The notes under the pieces were generated by a model. It was not told where the DNA came from. It worked only from the letters and a program-made list of their open reading frames with translations, and made no database searches. A DNA stretch of 64,000 bases, from positions 62,001 through 126,000 of the forward strand of contig NZ_MTQD01000003.1 in assembly GCF_001974875.1 (NCBI RefSeq), read 5' to 3'. This DNA comes from Pseudoalteromonas sp. EB27. GTDB taxonomy: Bacteria > Pseudomonadota > Gammaproteobacteria > Enterobacterales > Alteromonadaceae. The translations under genes and the position numbers were made by a program. This document shows positions 8,391 to 17,737 of this stretch, one piece after another (the first letter of the stretch is position 1; the number at the start of each line of letters is the position of its first letter).

Positions 8391-9656
8391 GTGAAATTAA
8401 ATAACATACCTGATGAGGTACAAAAAATAACTCAGTTTGTCGCGCGGCAACCTATTTTTGATATAGACCAGAATGTATTCTCTTACGAACTGCTCTATCG
8501 AGACTCTGCTAATAATGCGTTTCCTGTGGGCACTTCTGATGTGCATGCAACAAGCCGGCTGTTTTTTAATGCATTAATGTTGGTAGGTTTAGATAGGCTT
8601 ACCGCGCATCATTTGGCTTTTATAAACTTGTCATCAGAAACTATTCTCGATAACTTTCCCAAACTTTTATTGCCAGAAAATAGTGTTATTGAAATAGTGG
8701 AGCGAACAGGTAATATTCCTGCGGTTGCTGAGCGTGTGCAAGAACTTAAAAAAGAAGGCTATGTTTTTGCACTTGATGATTACGATGGCGATCCAAAATG
8801 GGAGCCTCTGTTAGCGCATGTTGATTACATAAAAATTGAGATAGATGATCCGGTTATTAAAACCAATATACGCATTAAAAAAATAAAACGTGCAAATCCA
8901 CATGCAAAAATAATTGTTGAACGAATAGAAACGCATGAACAATTTAATATATTAAAATTGGCAGGCTGCGATTTATTTCAGGGGTTCTTTTTCTCTCGCC
9001 CAGAAATGATTACATATAAAGGTGTAGAGCCTTCAAAGTTAACTGTATTTGATCTATTGCGTTTTACAGCAAAACAAACACTTTGCTTTAAAGAAGTTCA
9101 TCAACGTGTGGCCAGAGATGTCGCCATAACAGCGCGAGTTTTAAAGTTAGCTAATGCGCGTTCAGGTAAAGCAAATTTAGTCATTACTTCTATTTCGCAG
9201 GCTGTTATTTATTTAGGTGAAGACACAATTAGGCAATTTGTACGTGTTTTAGCAATTAGTGAGTTGGGGGTCGAAAAGCCAACAGAATTAACTAAGCTTG
9301 CTTTAACGCGAGCGCAATTTATGTCGCTTATTTTGGAGCAAAACAACAGCGATTTGACAGAACAAGGTTACTTAGTCGGTCTATTTTCTGTGCTTGATGC
9401 TATTTTAGATGCTGATTTAAAAGATATAGTTAATGAATTTACCTTGGATGCAGCTATATCAGATGCTTTGTTACTTGAAAAAGGTATTTTAGGTGAATGT
9501 TTATCATTAGTAAAAGAGTTTGAAGTTGATAACCTTGATAAAGCGATGATTCAGTTGGCTAAAATAAATCCTGAGCTACATGTTGGGCATATGTTTAATT
9601 TTTTACTGGATGCTGTTTTATACAGTGATGACATTATTGAGGCAATAGCAGAATAA
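8391..9656 (+). CDS. EAL-HDOD domain signalling protein
   Basis: A 421-residue cytoplasmic protein with an N-terminal EAL domain (about 15-210) and a C-terminal HDOD domain (about 215-410), the YuxH/CdgJ architecture. EAL proteins hydrolyse cyclic-di-GMP; HDOD is an HD-related regulatory fold. Residues matching the EAL catalytic set are present: Glu in YELLYR, Asn in FINLSSE, Glu in EIVER, the DD pair in DDYDGD, Lys in YIKIEID, Glu in VERIET and Gln in QGFFFSRP, so activity is possible, although loop 6 (DDYDGDPKW) differs from the usual DDFGTG. It starts with GTG. The stop is two bases before the next ATG, so it is co-transcribed with the PqiA-like gene. Confidence 0.85.
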   Translation: MKLNNIPDEVQKITQFVARQPIFDIDQNVFSYELLYRDSANNAFPVGTSDVHATSRLFFNALMLVGLDRLTAHHLAFINLSSETILDNFPKLLLPENSVIEIVERTGNIPAVAERVQELKKEGYVFALDDYDGDPKWEPLLAHVDYIKIEIDDPVIKTNIRIKKIKRANPHAKIIVERIETHEQFNILKLAGCDLFQGFFFSRPEMITYKGVEPSKLTVFDLLRFTAKQTLCFKEVHQRVARDVAITARVLKLANARSGKANLVITSISQAVIYLGEDTIRQFVRVLAISELGVEKPTELTKLALTRAQFMSLILEQNNSDLTEQGYLVGLFSVLDAILDADLKDIVNEFTLDAAISDALLLEKGILGECLSLVKEFEVDNLDKAMIQLAKINPELHVGHMFNFLLDAVLYSDDIIEAIAE

Positions 9657-9658
9657 AT

Positions 9659-10273
9659 ATGCGTAATTGGTTGTCGGTTATAAGTGTAGTGGTTGCTCTT
9701 TGTTTATTGTTTCCTGGTATTACAAAACCAGTATTAACAATAGAGGGCAGCATAGATAAATCAAAACTAGCGCAAGCGGGTATTGAAATGCTGGCTGAAG
9801 AGGGCGATGGTCGCACTCGCAGCATGCTAATGATGTTCTCGAACATGCTAGGGCTCGATAAGTTAGAAGGTGAGATTAGCGCCTATAACAAAACACAAAG
9901 TATTTTAGGCACAGTTAAAGAGCTTGCTAGCAATAATAATTTATTTGTAGCCGCTTTAGTGGGGTTGTTTTCTATTGTTATTCCAAGCTTGAAGCTGCTA
10001 TTACAATTGCTTTATTGCTGCCTACCTTTGAATGGGTTTAAGCAAAAGCTCGGTCTGGTTATTTGTGCATTAAGTAAGTGGAGCATGGTTGATGTATTTG
10101 TTATTGCATTAATAGTGACTTACCTAGCAGGTAACGCCCATGGTAAAAGTGGTGAGCTACTTGTTATGAATGCACAATTTGGTGAGGGTTTTTGGTATTT
10201 TAGCGCATATTGTATATTTGCAATTATTGCGAGTAACTTAATTAAAACACCTGCTAAACCGCAGTCTACATAA
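9659..10273 (+). CDS. paraquat-inducible protein A (PqiA)-like membrane protein
   Basis: A 204-residue inner-membrane protein with about four hydrophobic segments. The signature of one PqiA domain is visible: IPSLKLLLQ, then SKWSMVDVFVIALIVTYL, then a last membrane helix near GFWYFSAYCIFAI. Full PqiA of enterobacteria has two such domains and works with PqiB/C in lipid transport across the envelope; this is a single-domain form with no pqiB nearby, so its partner is not visible. An N-terminal periplasmic loop (about 22-95) is long for the family. It begins two bases after the EAL-HDOD stop, implying coupling, but the functional link is unknown. Confidence 0.75.
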   Translation: MRNWLSVISVVVALCLLFPGITKPVLTIEGSIDKSKLAQAGIEMLAEEGDGRTRSMLMMFSNMLGLDKLEGEISAYNKTQSILGTVKELASNNNLFVAALVGLFSIVIPSLKLLLQLLYCCLPLNGFKQKLGLVICALSKWSMVDVFVIALIVTYLAGNAHGKSGELLVMNAQFGEGFWYFSAYCIFAIIASNLIKTPAKPQST

Positions 10274-10337
10274 TTAAAGTATTTGTGGTTGCCGTTAGGT
10301 TACCTTACAATCATTTTAAAGTTTATTAAAAGGCATA

Positions 10338-10730
10338 ATGTTGCAACGTTTTTACGCTAGTTTACTCATGATAACTTTGCTGCTCACTTTTGTGGGTCAG
10401 GCAGTTGCGTCTGTAGCTATGGTATGCGAAATGCCACATATGCCAACTAAAACAGTAATGCATGCCCAAATGCCAATGACACAAAGTAGTGATGCAACTG
10501 CGGCTGCTAGTATGTCTGAAAATATGATGCAGATGGATTGTTGCGACGACGAAAGTACGCCGCAAAATGATTGTAAATGCCCTATCAGTGGCTGCGCTGC
10601 TAACTCAATGCTTAATGTTGATACTTTATTTAGCGTTACTTTACTTGAATCTGAAAAAGTAAATGTACGTGTATTTACTACACAAATTAATATACCTCGT
10701 TCACTCTACCGCCCTCCTATGTCTGCTTAA
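10338..10730 (+). CDS. small Met/Cys/His-rich secreted protein, copper-associated (CopL-like)
   Basis: A 130-residue protein with an N-terminal signal peptide (MLQRFYASLLMITLLLTFVGQAVA) and a body rich in Met, Cys and His: MPHMP, HAQMPM, MMQMDCCDDE and CKCPISGC. Six cysteines cluster at about 70-91, a pattern seen in CopL-like and DUF2946-like proteins at the start of copper operons. It stands directly upstream of a complete Cus-type efflux operon, separated by a MITE-like repeat, so a role in periplasmic copper or silver handling is likely, but not shown by the sequence alone. It has a ribosome site AAAAGG and is short enough to be easily missed. Specific family assignment is uncertain. Confidence 0.65.
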   Translation: MLQRFYASLLMITLLLTFVGQAVASVAMVCEMPHMPTKTVMHAQMPMTQSSDATAAASMSENMMQMDCCDDESTPQNDCKCPISGCAANSMLNVDTLFSVTLLESEKVNVRVFTTQINIPRSLYRPPMSA

Positions 10731-10746
10731 TAGCAGGATAGGTGTA

Positions 10747-10906
10747 ATATCAATTTTATTGAAAACATGCTCATCTAGGAACTAAATACCTCTCTAACTG
10801 CGTTAAAAATTACTTATATAAAGCAACTATACTGCGTAATTTTTTCCTTGTTATAGAGCTATTTCCCTACCGCAATAATAGATCATTAATTCAATGCAAT
10901 TGATAT
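10747..10906. repeat. 160-bp MITE-like imperfect palindrome
   Basis: The ends are 17-bp near-perfect terminal inverted repeats: ATATCAATTTTATTGAA at 10747-10763 and, at 10890-10906, the complement of ATATCAATTGCATTGAA (two mismatches). The interior is also a loose inverted repeat: CTCTCTAAC...AAAAATTA at about 10791-10815 pairs with TAATTTTTTCC...TATAGAG. There is no coding capacity. It has the structure of a miniature inverted-repeat transposable element sitting between the small copper protein gene and cusC. Confidence 0.7.
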
Positions 10907-10986
10907 AAAAGGTTTTTGTAAAACTCCTAAACACCTTTTTTGCTTCCTAATTTAAGATTTTCTTTTATTTTTAGATGGAGCAGGTG

Positions 10987-12363
10987 ATGAACCACGCTGT
11001 AAGTATTAAAGTCGTATTATGTAGTGTTGTGTTATTTAGCACCGCTGTTAATGCGCAAAACAATCCAAACAACCTAAATACCGAAATACTAAAGCAAACT
11101 AGTCATGAGCAAACGCTTAGCTTAACGCAAGCGCTTAATTATGCGCTAACGCATGAGCCATGGCTAAAAGCGAGTGGCTACCAAGAAGATGCAGCAATAG
11201 CACAAAGCATTGCCGCAGGCACCTTACCCGATCCTGTTTTAACGGTTGGCTTACTTAACTTACCTACTAACGGTTATGCGTTTGATCAAGAAGGGATGAC
11301 GCAGCTTAAAGTTGATTTGAGCCAAAAGTTTAGCCGAGGGAATAGCTTAGCGCTTAAACAAAAAGCATTAGCACAGTCTGCTCAACAATATCCTTGGCAG
11401 CGCGCCGATCGCTTAGCACAAGTAAAAGCAATTGTGATTGAGTCGTGGTTAAACGCGTATCGTGCTCAGCGAAGTATTGCTTTGATTGAGCAAGATAAAG
11501 GGCTATTTACTCAGCTTATTGACATTACCGAAGCAAGCTACGCAAGTACCTTAGGTAAAACACGTCAGCAAGATATTATTCGTGCGCAATTAGAGCTCAC
11601 CCGCCTTGAAGATAAGCTAGTTATGCTTGAGCAGCAGTTTGAAAGTGCTAAAGGCCGTTTAGCACAGTGGTTACCTATTAATATGCTTGTGCAGCCTTTA
11701 AATGCCGAGTTTACTAAAACCACAGGGCTGGTTGATTTTTCGAGCCTTGAATTTGATGAACTAATACAGTTGCTTATGGCGCATCCCGCAATTATTGCGA
11801 TAGAAAAAACCGTAACGGCAAAGCAAACCGAAGTTGCACTCGCTAAGCAAAGCTACAAACCTCAAATGGGCGTTAATGTGGGTTATGGTTACCGAGATGA
11901 TACCCCGATGGGTGAGTCGCGAGCTGATTTACTCTCGGTAGGGTTTAGTATTGATTTGCCATTGTTTACTGATAACAGACAAGATCAACAGGTTAAATCG
12001 GCTATTGCTAGTGCAGAAGCGACTAAAACACAAAAGCTGGTGGCGCTTCAAAAACTCAAAGGCATGTACTTTAAGGGGTTTAGCCAACTCGCTCGTTTGC
12101 AAAAACGCGATGCGCTTTATCAAAATACGTTATTACCGCAAATGTCAGAGCAATCTCAGGCAACACTTAATGCTTATACGCGCGACGATGGGGATTTTTC
12201 TGACGTGATGCGCGCGCGCATTAGTGAGCTTAACGCCAAAATAGACGCACTTAATATTCAAGTAGATCAACATATTATTACCGCCCGCCTTAATTATTAT
12301 GCAAGTAGCTTAGATACCCAAGTAATGGCAGGACAAACTGGAGAATTACACAATGAATACTAA
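10987..12363 (+). CDS. cusC: outer-membrane factor of a CusCBA-type heavy-metal efflux system
   Basis: A 458-residue TolC-family protein forming the outer-membrane channel of a tripartite pump. It has a signal peptide (VVLCSVVLFSTAVNA) and two OEP repeats in the order helix-coil-strand, with the usual SLTQALNYALTHEPWL near the N-terminus and long alpha-helical coiled coils; DLPLFTDNRQDQQ marks the second repeat. The start at 10987 is preferred over the ATG at 10975, because GGAG sits 6 nt before it. Its end overlaps the start of the adaptor gene by 11 bases, so the three efflux genes are translationally linked. Copper/silver specificity is taken from the pump gene, not from this protein. Confidence 0.85.
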   Translation: MNHAVSIKVVLCSVVLFSTAVNAQNNPNNLNTEILKQTSHEQTLSLTQALNYALTHEPWLKASGYQEDAAIAQSIAAGTLPDPVLTVGLLNLPTNGYAFDQEGMTQLKVDLSQKFSRGNSLALKQKALAQSAQQYPWQRADRLAQVKAIVIESWLNAYRAQRSIALIEQDKGLFTQLIDITEASYASTLGKTRQQDIIRAQLELTRLEDKLVMLEQQFESAKGRLAQWLPINMLVQPLNAEFTKTTGLVDFSSLEFDELIQLLMAHPAIIAIEKTVTAKQTEVALAKQSYKPQMGVNVGYGYRDDTPMGESRADLLSVGFSIDLPLFTDNRQDQQVKSAIASAEATKTQKLVALQKLKGMYFKGFSQLARLQKRDALYQNTLLPQMSEQSQATLNAYTRDDGDFSDVMRARISELNAKIDALNIQVDQHIITARLNYYASSLDTQVMAGQTGELHNEY

Positions 12364-13924
12364 TTTAAAGTTACTTGTTGCCGCCTTAGTTGGCGCAGGC
12401 GCCTTTGGGTTAATAGGCGGCTTAGTAATGCAATTTTTACCTAGCAACTCGCCAATGAATGAACAGCAAAATGCTAACAAACAACCCTTATATTGGGTAG
12501 CCCCTATGGATAGTAATTACAGGCGTGATACGCCAGGGCTTTCTCCAATGGGAATGGATTTAGTACCTGTGTATGAAAACGCTAGCAACGCTCAGGACGG
12601 ACTTGGTGCTGTAACTATTTCGCCTGCAGTCGTTAATAACTTTGGTGTAAGAACTGCCAAAGTGCAGCTTAAAACACTTCACAGCGATATAAATACTGTG
12701 GGTTATGTGCAATATAACCAAGACCAACTTATTCACATTCATCCGCGTGTAGAAGGCTGGATTGAAAGTTTATACGTTAAAGCACAAGGCGCAGAAGTTA
12801 AAGCTGGTGAGCCTTTATATACATTGTATTCACCACAATTGGTGAACGCACAGGAAGAGCTTTTATTGGCAGTTAATCGTAATAATACCGTGTTAATTCG
12901 CGCTGCAAAGGCGCGTTTAGAGTCGTTAAATGTGTCTGATGGATTTATTGAGCGCTTACAAAAAAATAAAAAGATAATGCAAAATATTACTTTTTACGCA
13001 AAGCAAAGTGGTGTGGTAGATGAGCTAACAGTACGAGAAGGCTTTTACGTTAAACCTGGCACATCAATGATGAGTATTGCTCAGCTTGATGAAATTTGGG
13101 TAGAGGCGGAAGTGTTCGAGCGCCAATCAGAACAAGTGAGCGTTGGTTTACCTGTAACAATGACGCTTGATTACTTAAAAGGTCAAAAGTGGGAAGGTAA
13201 GGTTGATTACATTTACCCCGCGCTTGATGCTAAAAATCGGACGCTGCGTGTAAGGCTTAGGTTTGAAAATGCAGATCATCGGTTAAAACCAAATATGTTT
13301 GCACAAGTGAGCATTCACGCTAAAGCGAGTAAGGCGCAATTTACAGTCCCTAAAGAAGCGGTAATTCGCACGCAGCATCAAAACCGTGTAGTTATTGCAT
13401 TAGGTGAGGGTCGTTTTAAATCGGTAGAAGTCGACGTTGGGCAAATTAATAGTAATGAAGCGGTGATTTTGTCAGGTGTAATGACAGGTGACACGGTAGT
13501 GACTTCAGCGCAATTTTTAATAGACTCTGAATCGAGTAAAAGCTCTGACTTTAAACGAATGGAAATGCCTAGTTCTGGTATTAGCTCAGGTATGAGTTCG
13601 GATTCTGGTTCAGACTCAAATATGAACATCAACATGCAGCCACAAAGCGCCACGGTTAACGGCACTATTAACTCCATAGATACACAAAACCGCATTATTA
13701 ATATTAGCCGAGAAGCCATTGAAAAATGGAATCGAGAAGCCGCCACAATGGACTTTGTATTAGCGCCAGACTTTGATATTAGTCAGTTTGAAAATGCCCA
13801 GTATATTAATTTTACTTTTAGCATTATTAACGATGAATTTGTAATTACTAAAGCGCAAAACGCAGAGCCGATTGATCATTCTACTATGCAACCTATGCAA
13901 CCTATGCAATATAGTTCTCACTAG
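12353..13924 (+). CDS. cusB: periplasmic adaptor (membrane fusion) protein of copper/silver efflux, with a fused CusF-like domain
   Basis: A 523-residue adaptor anchored by an N-terminal membrane segment (about 8-30). After it comes a short heavy-metal-binding domain (YWVAPMDSNYRRDTPGLSPMGMDLVPVYE region, about 45-75), then the barrel-sandwich/lipoyl, alpha-hairpin and beta-barrel domains typical of CusB. The C-terminal 90 residues (about 425-510) look like a CusF domain (ATVNGTINSIDTQNRIINI ... MDF), the small Cu(I)/Ag(I) chaperone that in E. coli is a separate gene. The tail is Met-rich (TMQPMQPMQYSSH). A Ser/Met/Asp-rich linker (about 405-425) joins barrel and CusF part. It overlaps cusC and precedes cusA by 8 bp. 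Confidence 0.85.
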   Translation: MNTNLKLLVAALVGAGAFGLIGGLVMQFLPSNSPMNEQQNANKQPLYWVAPMDSNYRRDTPGLSPMGMDLVPVYENASNAQDGLGAVTISPAVVNNFGVRTAKVQLKTLHSDINTVGYVQYNQDQLIHIHPRVEGWIESLYVKAQGAEVKAGEPLYTLYSPQLVNAQEELLLAVNRNNTVLIRAAKARLESLNVSDGFIERLQKNKKIMQNITFYAKQSGVVDELTVREGFYVKPGTSMMSIAQLDEIWVEAEVFERQSEQVSVGLPVTMTLDYLKGQKWEGKVDYIYPALDAKNRTLRVRLRFENADHRLKPNMFAQVSIHAKASKAQFTVPKEAVIRTQHQNRVVIALGEGRFKSVEVDVGQINSNEAVILSGVMTGDTVVTSAQFLIDSESSKSSDFKRMEMPSSGISSGMSSDSGSDSNMNINMQPQSATVNGTINSIDTQNRIINISREAIEKWNREAATMDFVLAPDFDISQFENAQYINFTFSIINDEFVITKAQNAEPIDHSTMQPMQPMQYSSH

Positions 13925-13932
13925 GAGCCATT

Positions 13933-16900
13933 ATGATAACTGCCATTATTCGCTGGTCTGTTAGCAATCGCTTTTTTGTGTTGTTGCTTACATTAATTTT
14001 ACTGGGTGGAGGATTGTTCGCGGTAAAAAATACTCCCGTGGATGCCTTGCCTGACTTATCTGATGTTCAGGTAATTATAAAAACTACTTATCCGGGGCAA
14101 GCTCCGCAAGTAGTGCAAGACCAAGTCACATTTCCGCTCACCACCGCAATGCTTTCTGTGCCGGGTGCGCAAACGGTAAGAGGTTTTTCGTTTTTTGGTG
14201 ACTCGTACGTTTACGTTATTTTTGACGAAAAAACCGATTTGTATTGGGCGCGTAGCCGAGTACAAGAATACCTAAGCCAAGTAGCAAGTAGATTACCCGA
14301 TAACGCTACGCCAGAGCTTGGTCCTGATGCGACAGGGGTCGGTTGGATTTATTTATACGCACTCGTTGATAAAACAAATAAACACGATATTAGTCAGCTA
14401 CGAAGCTTACAAGATTGGTTTTTAAAGTTTGAGCTACAAACTGTGCCCGGTGTATCTGAAGTGGCTGCTGTTGGTGGCATGGTTAAGCAATACCAAGTCA
14501 ATGTAGAGCCCGATAAATTACGGGCATATGGTATTCCGCTAAGCCTTATTCAAACGGCTATTCAACAAGGCAACCAAGAGATGGGCGCCTCGGTAGTTGA
14601 AATGGCTGAAGCTGAATACATGGTAACAAGCACCGGCTACATTAAGAGTGTTGCCGACTTGGAAGCTATTCCGCTTGGTGTAAACGCCAACGGTACTGCG
14701 CTGCAATTACGTGATGTAGCTGATATTCGGGTCGGACCGCAAATGCGCCGTGGTATTGCAGAGCTAAATGGCGAAGGCGAAGTAACCGGCGGCATTGTTA
14801 TTATGCGCTATGGCGAAAATGCACAAAAAACCATTGAGCTCGTAAAAGAAAAACTAGAATCGCTTAAAAAGGGATTACCAGAGGGCGTTGAAATAGTCCC
14901 TGTGTACGATCGCTCTAACTTAATAAATAACGCGGTAGATAATCTAACAAGTAAGCTAATTGAAGAGCTTATTGTAGTTGCCTTAGTGTGTGTGGTGTTT
15001 TTGTTTCATGTGCGCTCATCGCTGGTGGCGATTATTACGTTACCGCTTGGGATTTTAACGGCATTTATAATTATGTATTGGCAGGGGATTAACGCCAACA
15101 TTATGTCTTTAGGAGGAATTGCAATAGCGATAGGCGCAATGACCGACGGCGCTATCGTTATGATTGAAAATATGCATAAGCATATGGAAAAAACGCCCCT
15201 TACCAAGGAAAACCGTTGGGAAGTTGTGGCTAAATCGGCGAGTGAAGTAGGTCCTGCATTATTTTTTAGTTTATTAATTATTACCGTCAGCTTTATGCCG
15301 GTATTTATTTTAGAAGCGCAAGAAGGGCGTATGTTTGCGCCACTGGCTTACACTAAAACCTATGCTATGGCAGCGTCTGCTGGGCTTGCGATTACCTTAG
15401 TGCCGGTATTAATGGGTTACTTTATTAGAGGTAAAGTTATTTCGGAGCAAAAAAATCCAGTTAACCGATTACTTGTTGCAGCGTATCGGCCATTACTTAA
15501 CTGGGTGCTTAAATTTCCAAAAATGACATTGGTACTCGCGGTGGTTGTTTCTGTTATTGGCTTTTACCCGGTAAACAAAATAGGCAGTGAATTTATTCCG
15601 CCACTCGATGAGGGCGACTTAATGTATATGCCCACAACGTATCCAGGTTTATCGGTAGGTAAAGCGCGCGAAATACTACAGCAAACCGACAAGTTAATTG
15701 CCACAGTACCTGAGGTTAAAACGGTATTTGGTAAAGTTGGGCGAGCAGAAACTGCAACAGATCCTGCGCCTCTTACAATGATAGAGACGTTTATTCAGCT
15801 AAAACCAAAAGACGAATGGCGCGAGGGTATGACCCTTGAAAAGCTGAAAAAAGAACTCGACGGCTTAGTTAAGTTTCCAGGGTTGACGAATGCGTGGGTA
15901 ATGCCAATTAAAACACGTATTGATATGCTCGCAACGGGTATTAAAACTCCCGTGGGCATTAAAGTTGCGGGACCAAAGTTGAGCGAAATTCAAAAAATTG
16001 GTCAACAAATAGAAGTGCTTTTAAAAGATGTGCAAGGCACCGCATCGGTTTACTCAGAGCGAGTAGCCGGTGGACGTTATATAAAAGTAGATATAAATCG
16101 TGAAAAAGCCGCGCGTTATAGCTTAAACATTAGCGACGTACAGCAAGTTGTATCTACTGCAATAGGTGGTACAAACGTAACACAAACGGTAGAAGGGCAA
16201 GAGCGTTACCCTGTTAATTTACGTTATCCGCAAGCATACAGAGACTCGCCAGAAGAGTTAATGTTGTTACCTATTGTAACGCCTACAGGGCAGCGTATAG
16301 CACTTGGTGATGTAGCTGATGTATTTATTGAAGATGGACCGCCAGGTATAAAAAGCGAAAATGCGCGCTTAAACGGTTGGAGCTTTATTGATATAGACGG
16401 TGTTGATATTGGTACTTACGTTGAGCACGCTCAGCAAGTGCTCAATAAAGACCTAATACTACCTGCTGGCTACTCAATTACGTGGGCTGGGCAGTATGAA
16501 TACATGCAGCGCGCTAAAGACAAATTGACTTATGTATTACCACTTACATTAGCGATTATTATTGTATTGCTTTACCTTAATTTTAGAAGCTTTGCTGAGG
16601 TCACTATTATTATGGCTACGTTGCCACTGGCAATGATTGGTGGCGTATGGCTAATGTATTTAGAGGGCTTTAACTTTTCAGTTGCAGTAGGTGTAGGCTT
16701 TATTGCCTTAGCTGGAGTAGCGGTAGAAATAGGAGTCATTATGTTGGTGTATTTAAACCAAGCCTATCAAGAAAAGTGCCTCGAAGCAGAGCAAGCCGGA
16801 AAACCGCTTAGTTTAGTGCAATTACAGCAAGCTATTATTGAAGGAGCAGGGCTTAGAGTGCGCCCAGTAATGATGACAGTTGCGACAATTATTATTGGCT

Positions 16901-17052
16901 TGCTACCTGTGCTTTATGGTACGGGTACCGGAAGCGAAGTAATGAGCCGGATAGCAGCGCCTATGGTTGGCGGTATGGGTATTGCAATTGTACTTACCTT
17001 ACTCGTTATTCCTGCTGTTTACTTGCTGTGGCGCAAACAAGGACTTAAATAA
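13933..17052 (+). CDS. cusA: heavy-metal efflux RND pump, CusA/SilA type
   Basis: A 1039-residue inner-membrane proton/metal antiporter with the 12 membrane helices and two large periplasmic loops of the HME-RND family. In helix 4 the segment GGIAIAIGAMTDGAIVMIEN matches the Cu/Ag subclass pattern more than the CzcA type, and carries the Asp used for proton relay. Met-rich positions typical of the CusA metal relay cannot be verified without alignment. It has a good ribosome site (GGAG) and follows cusB by 8 bp. A perfect 12-bp inverted repeat follows the stop. Together with the two genes before it and the upstream Cys/Met-rich protein it makes a full copper/silver export operon; no local regulator is visible. 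Confidence 0.9.
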   Translation: MITAIIRWSVSNRFFVLLLTLILLGGGLFAVKNTPVDALPDLSDVQVIIKTTYPGQAPQVVQDQVTFPLTTAMLSVPGAQTVRGFSFFGDSYVYVIFDEKTDLYWARSRVQEYLSQVASRLPDNATPELGPDATGVGWIYLYALVDKTNKHDISQLRSLQDWFLKFELQTVPGVSEVAAVGGMVKQYQVNVEPDKLRAYGIPLSLIQTAIQQGNQEMGASVVEMAEAEYMVTSTGYIKSVADLEAIPLGVNANGTALQLRDVADIRVGPQMRRGIAELNGEGEVTGGIVIMRYGENAQKTIELVKEKLESLKKGLPEGVEIVPVYDRSNLINNAVDNLTSKLIEELIVVALVCVVFLFHVRSSLVAIITLPLGILTAFIIMYWQGINANIMSLGGIAIAIGAMTDGAIVMIENMHKHMEKTPLTKENRWEVVAKSASEVGPALFFSLLIITVSFMPVFILEAQEGRMFAPLAYTKTYAMAASAGLAITLVPVLMGYFIRGKVISEQKNPVNRLLVAAYRPLLNWVLKFPKMTLVLAVVVSVIGFYPVNKIGSEFIPPLDEGDLMYMPTTYPGLSVGKAREILQQTDKLIATVPEVKTVFGKVGRAETATDPAPLTMIETFIQLKPKDEWREGMTLEKLKKELDGLVKFPGLTNAWVMPIKTRIDMLATGIKTPVGIKVAGPKLSEIQKIGQQIEVLLKDVQGTASVYSERVAGGRYIKVDINREKAARYSLNISDVQQVVSTAIGGTNVTQTVEGQERYPVNLRYPQAYRDSPEELMLLPIVTPTGQRIALGDVADVFIEDGPPGIKSENARLNGWSFIDIDGVDIGTYVEHAQQVLNKDLILPAGYSITWAGQYEYMQRAKDKLTYVLPLTLAIIIVLLYLNFRSFAEVTIIMATLPLAMIGGVWLMYLEGFNFSVAVGVGFIALAGVAVEIGVIMLVYLNQAYQEKCLEAEQAGKPLSLVQLQQAIIEGAGLRVRPVMMTVATIIIGLLPVLYGTGTGSEVMSRIAAPMVGGMGIAIVLTLLVIPAVYLLWRKQGLK

Positions 17053-17061
17053 TAAATACAC

Positions 17062-17095
17062 AGAGTAATACGCTAATTTGATGGCGTATTACTCT
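17062..17095. terminator. 12-bp inverted repeat after cusA, probable terminator
   Basis: AGAGTAATACGC (17062-17073) is exactly complementary to GCGTATTACTCT (17084-17095). No clear T-run follows on the plus strand, so it may be a 3' stabilising hairpin rather than an intrinsic terminator. Confidence 0.5.
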
Positions 17096-17242
17096 ATAAA
17101 AGTTACTCATAATTTGTAAGTTGTTCTATTAAATAGCTCGTTATTACTCATATTTAAATTAACTAGCTGTTTTTAAAGGGCTTTTTAATTGGCACACTTT
17201 ACGCAGTGTATTACCTATACAGTCAACAAGTAAGGAATGCAC

Positions 17243-17698
17243 ATGCAAGTTAAAACAATTAAAGAGGTATACGATTGGACCGTTTTGTTTCATACGCAAA
17301 TGGCGGCTAATTTTTATAGCGTAAAGGATTTACTCGATGAACATAATGCAATGCTGGTGGACTACTACCTAAATTACGAAAAAAAACTCGCCGAAGATTT
17401 AGTCGGGTTTAAAGCGATAACTGAAATAAATACGCTCGATACATACAGCTATGAATACTTTGCTAAAAATCCTGAGTTAATTACCTTTGATGATATTAGT
17501 AAAGATCAGCAATTCGATGAGAAAGTTATCCAAGCTTATTTATCAGAGCAGCATCAAAAAGTGATTGAGCTATATGAATATTTACTTGAACGCGCCGAAA
17601 CCCAAAGTGGGCAAGAAAAGCTTCAACAAATACTAGAGCTTGAAAAGCAAGGTATAAAGCAAATGATGCAAAGTACTAATCGACATATGGATATGTAG
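17243..17698 (+). CDS. uncharacterised all-helical protein
   Basis: A 151-residue cytoplasmic protein with no signal peptide or membrane segment. Predicted mostly helical and acidic, with an N-terminal KEVYDWTVLFHTQMAANFYS stretch, a middle FDDISKDQQF turn and a C-terminal amphipathic coiled coil (AYLSEQHQKVIELYEYLL then LQQILELEKQGIKQMM). The spacing of Glu and His in helices recalls ferritin-like four-helix bundles, but no clear ExxH pairs are present, so that is a weak guess. ATG at 17243 is preferred to the one at 17237, because AAGGA is 6 nt before it. It stands alone between cusA and the convergent ppx, ending in a strong terminator. No function is assigned. Confidence 0.65.
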   Translation: MQVKTIKEVYDWTVLFHTQMAANFYSVKDLLDEHNAMLVDYYLNYEKKLAEDLVGFKAITEINTLDTYSYEYFAKNPELITFDDISKDQQFDEKVIQAYLSEQHQKVIELYEYLLERAETQSGQEKLQQILELEKQGIKQMMQSTNRHMDM

Positions 17699-17702
17699 CT
17701 AT

Positions 17703-17731
17703 AAAAGCAGGGTGTTAGTCACCCTGCTTTT
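17703..17731. terminator. bidirectional terminator between the helical-protein gene and ppx
   Basis: Perfect 12-bp arms AAAAGCAGGGTG / CACCCTGCTTTT, loop of 5 nt, T-run on the plus strand. Confidence 0.85.
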
Positions 17732-17737
17732 GCTGGT

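Noticed and set aside
13378-13746. Open frame of 122 codons antisense to cusB.
   Set aside because: Mirror of a low-complexity Ser/Met segment of cusB; no signature.
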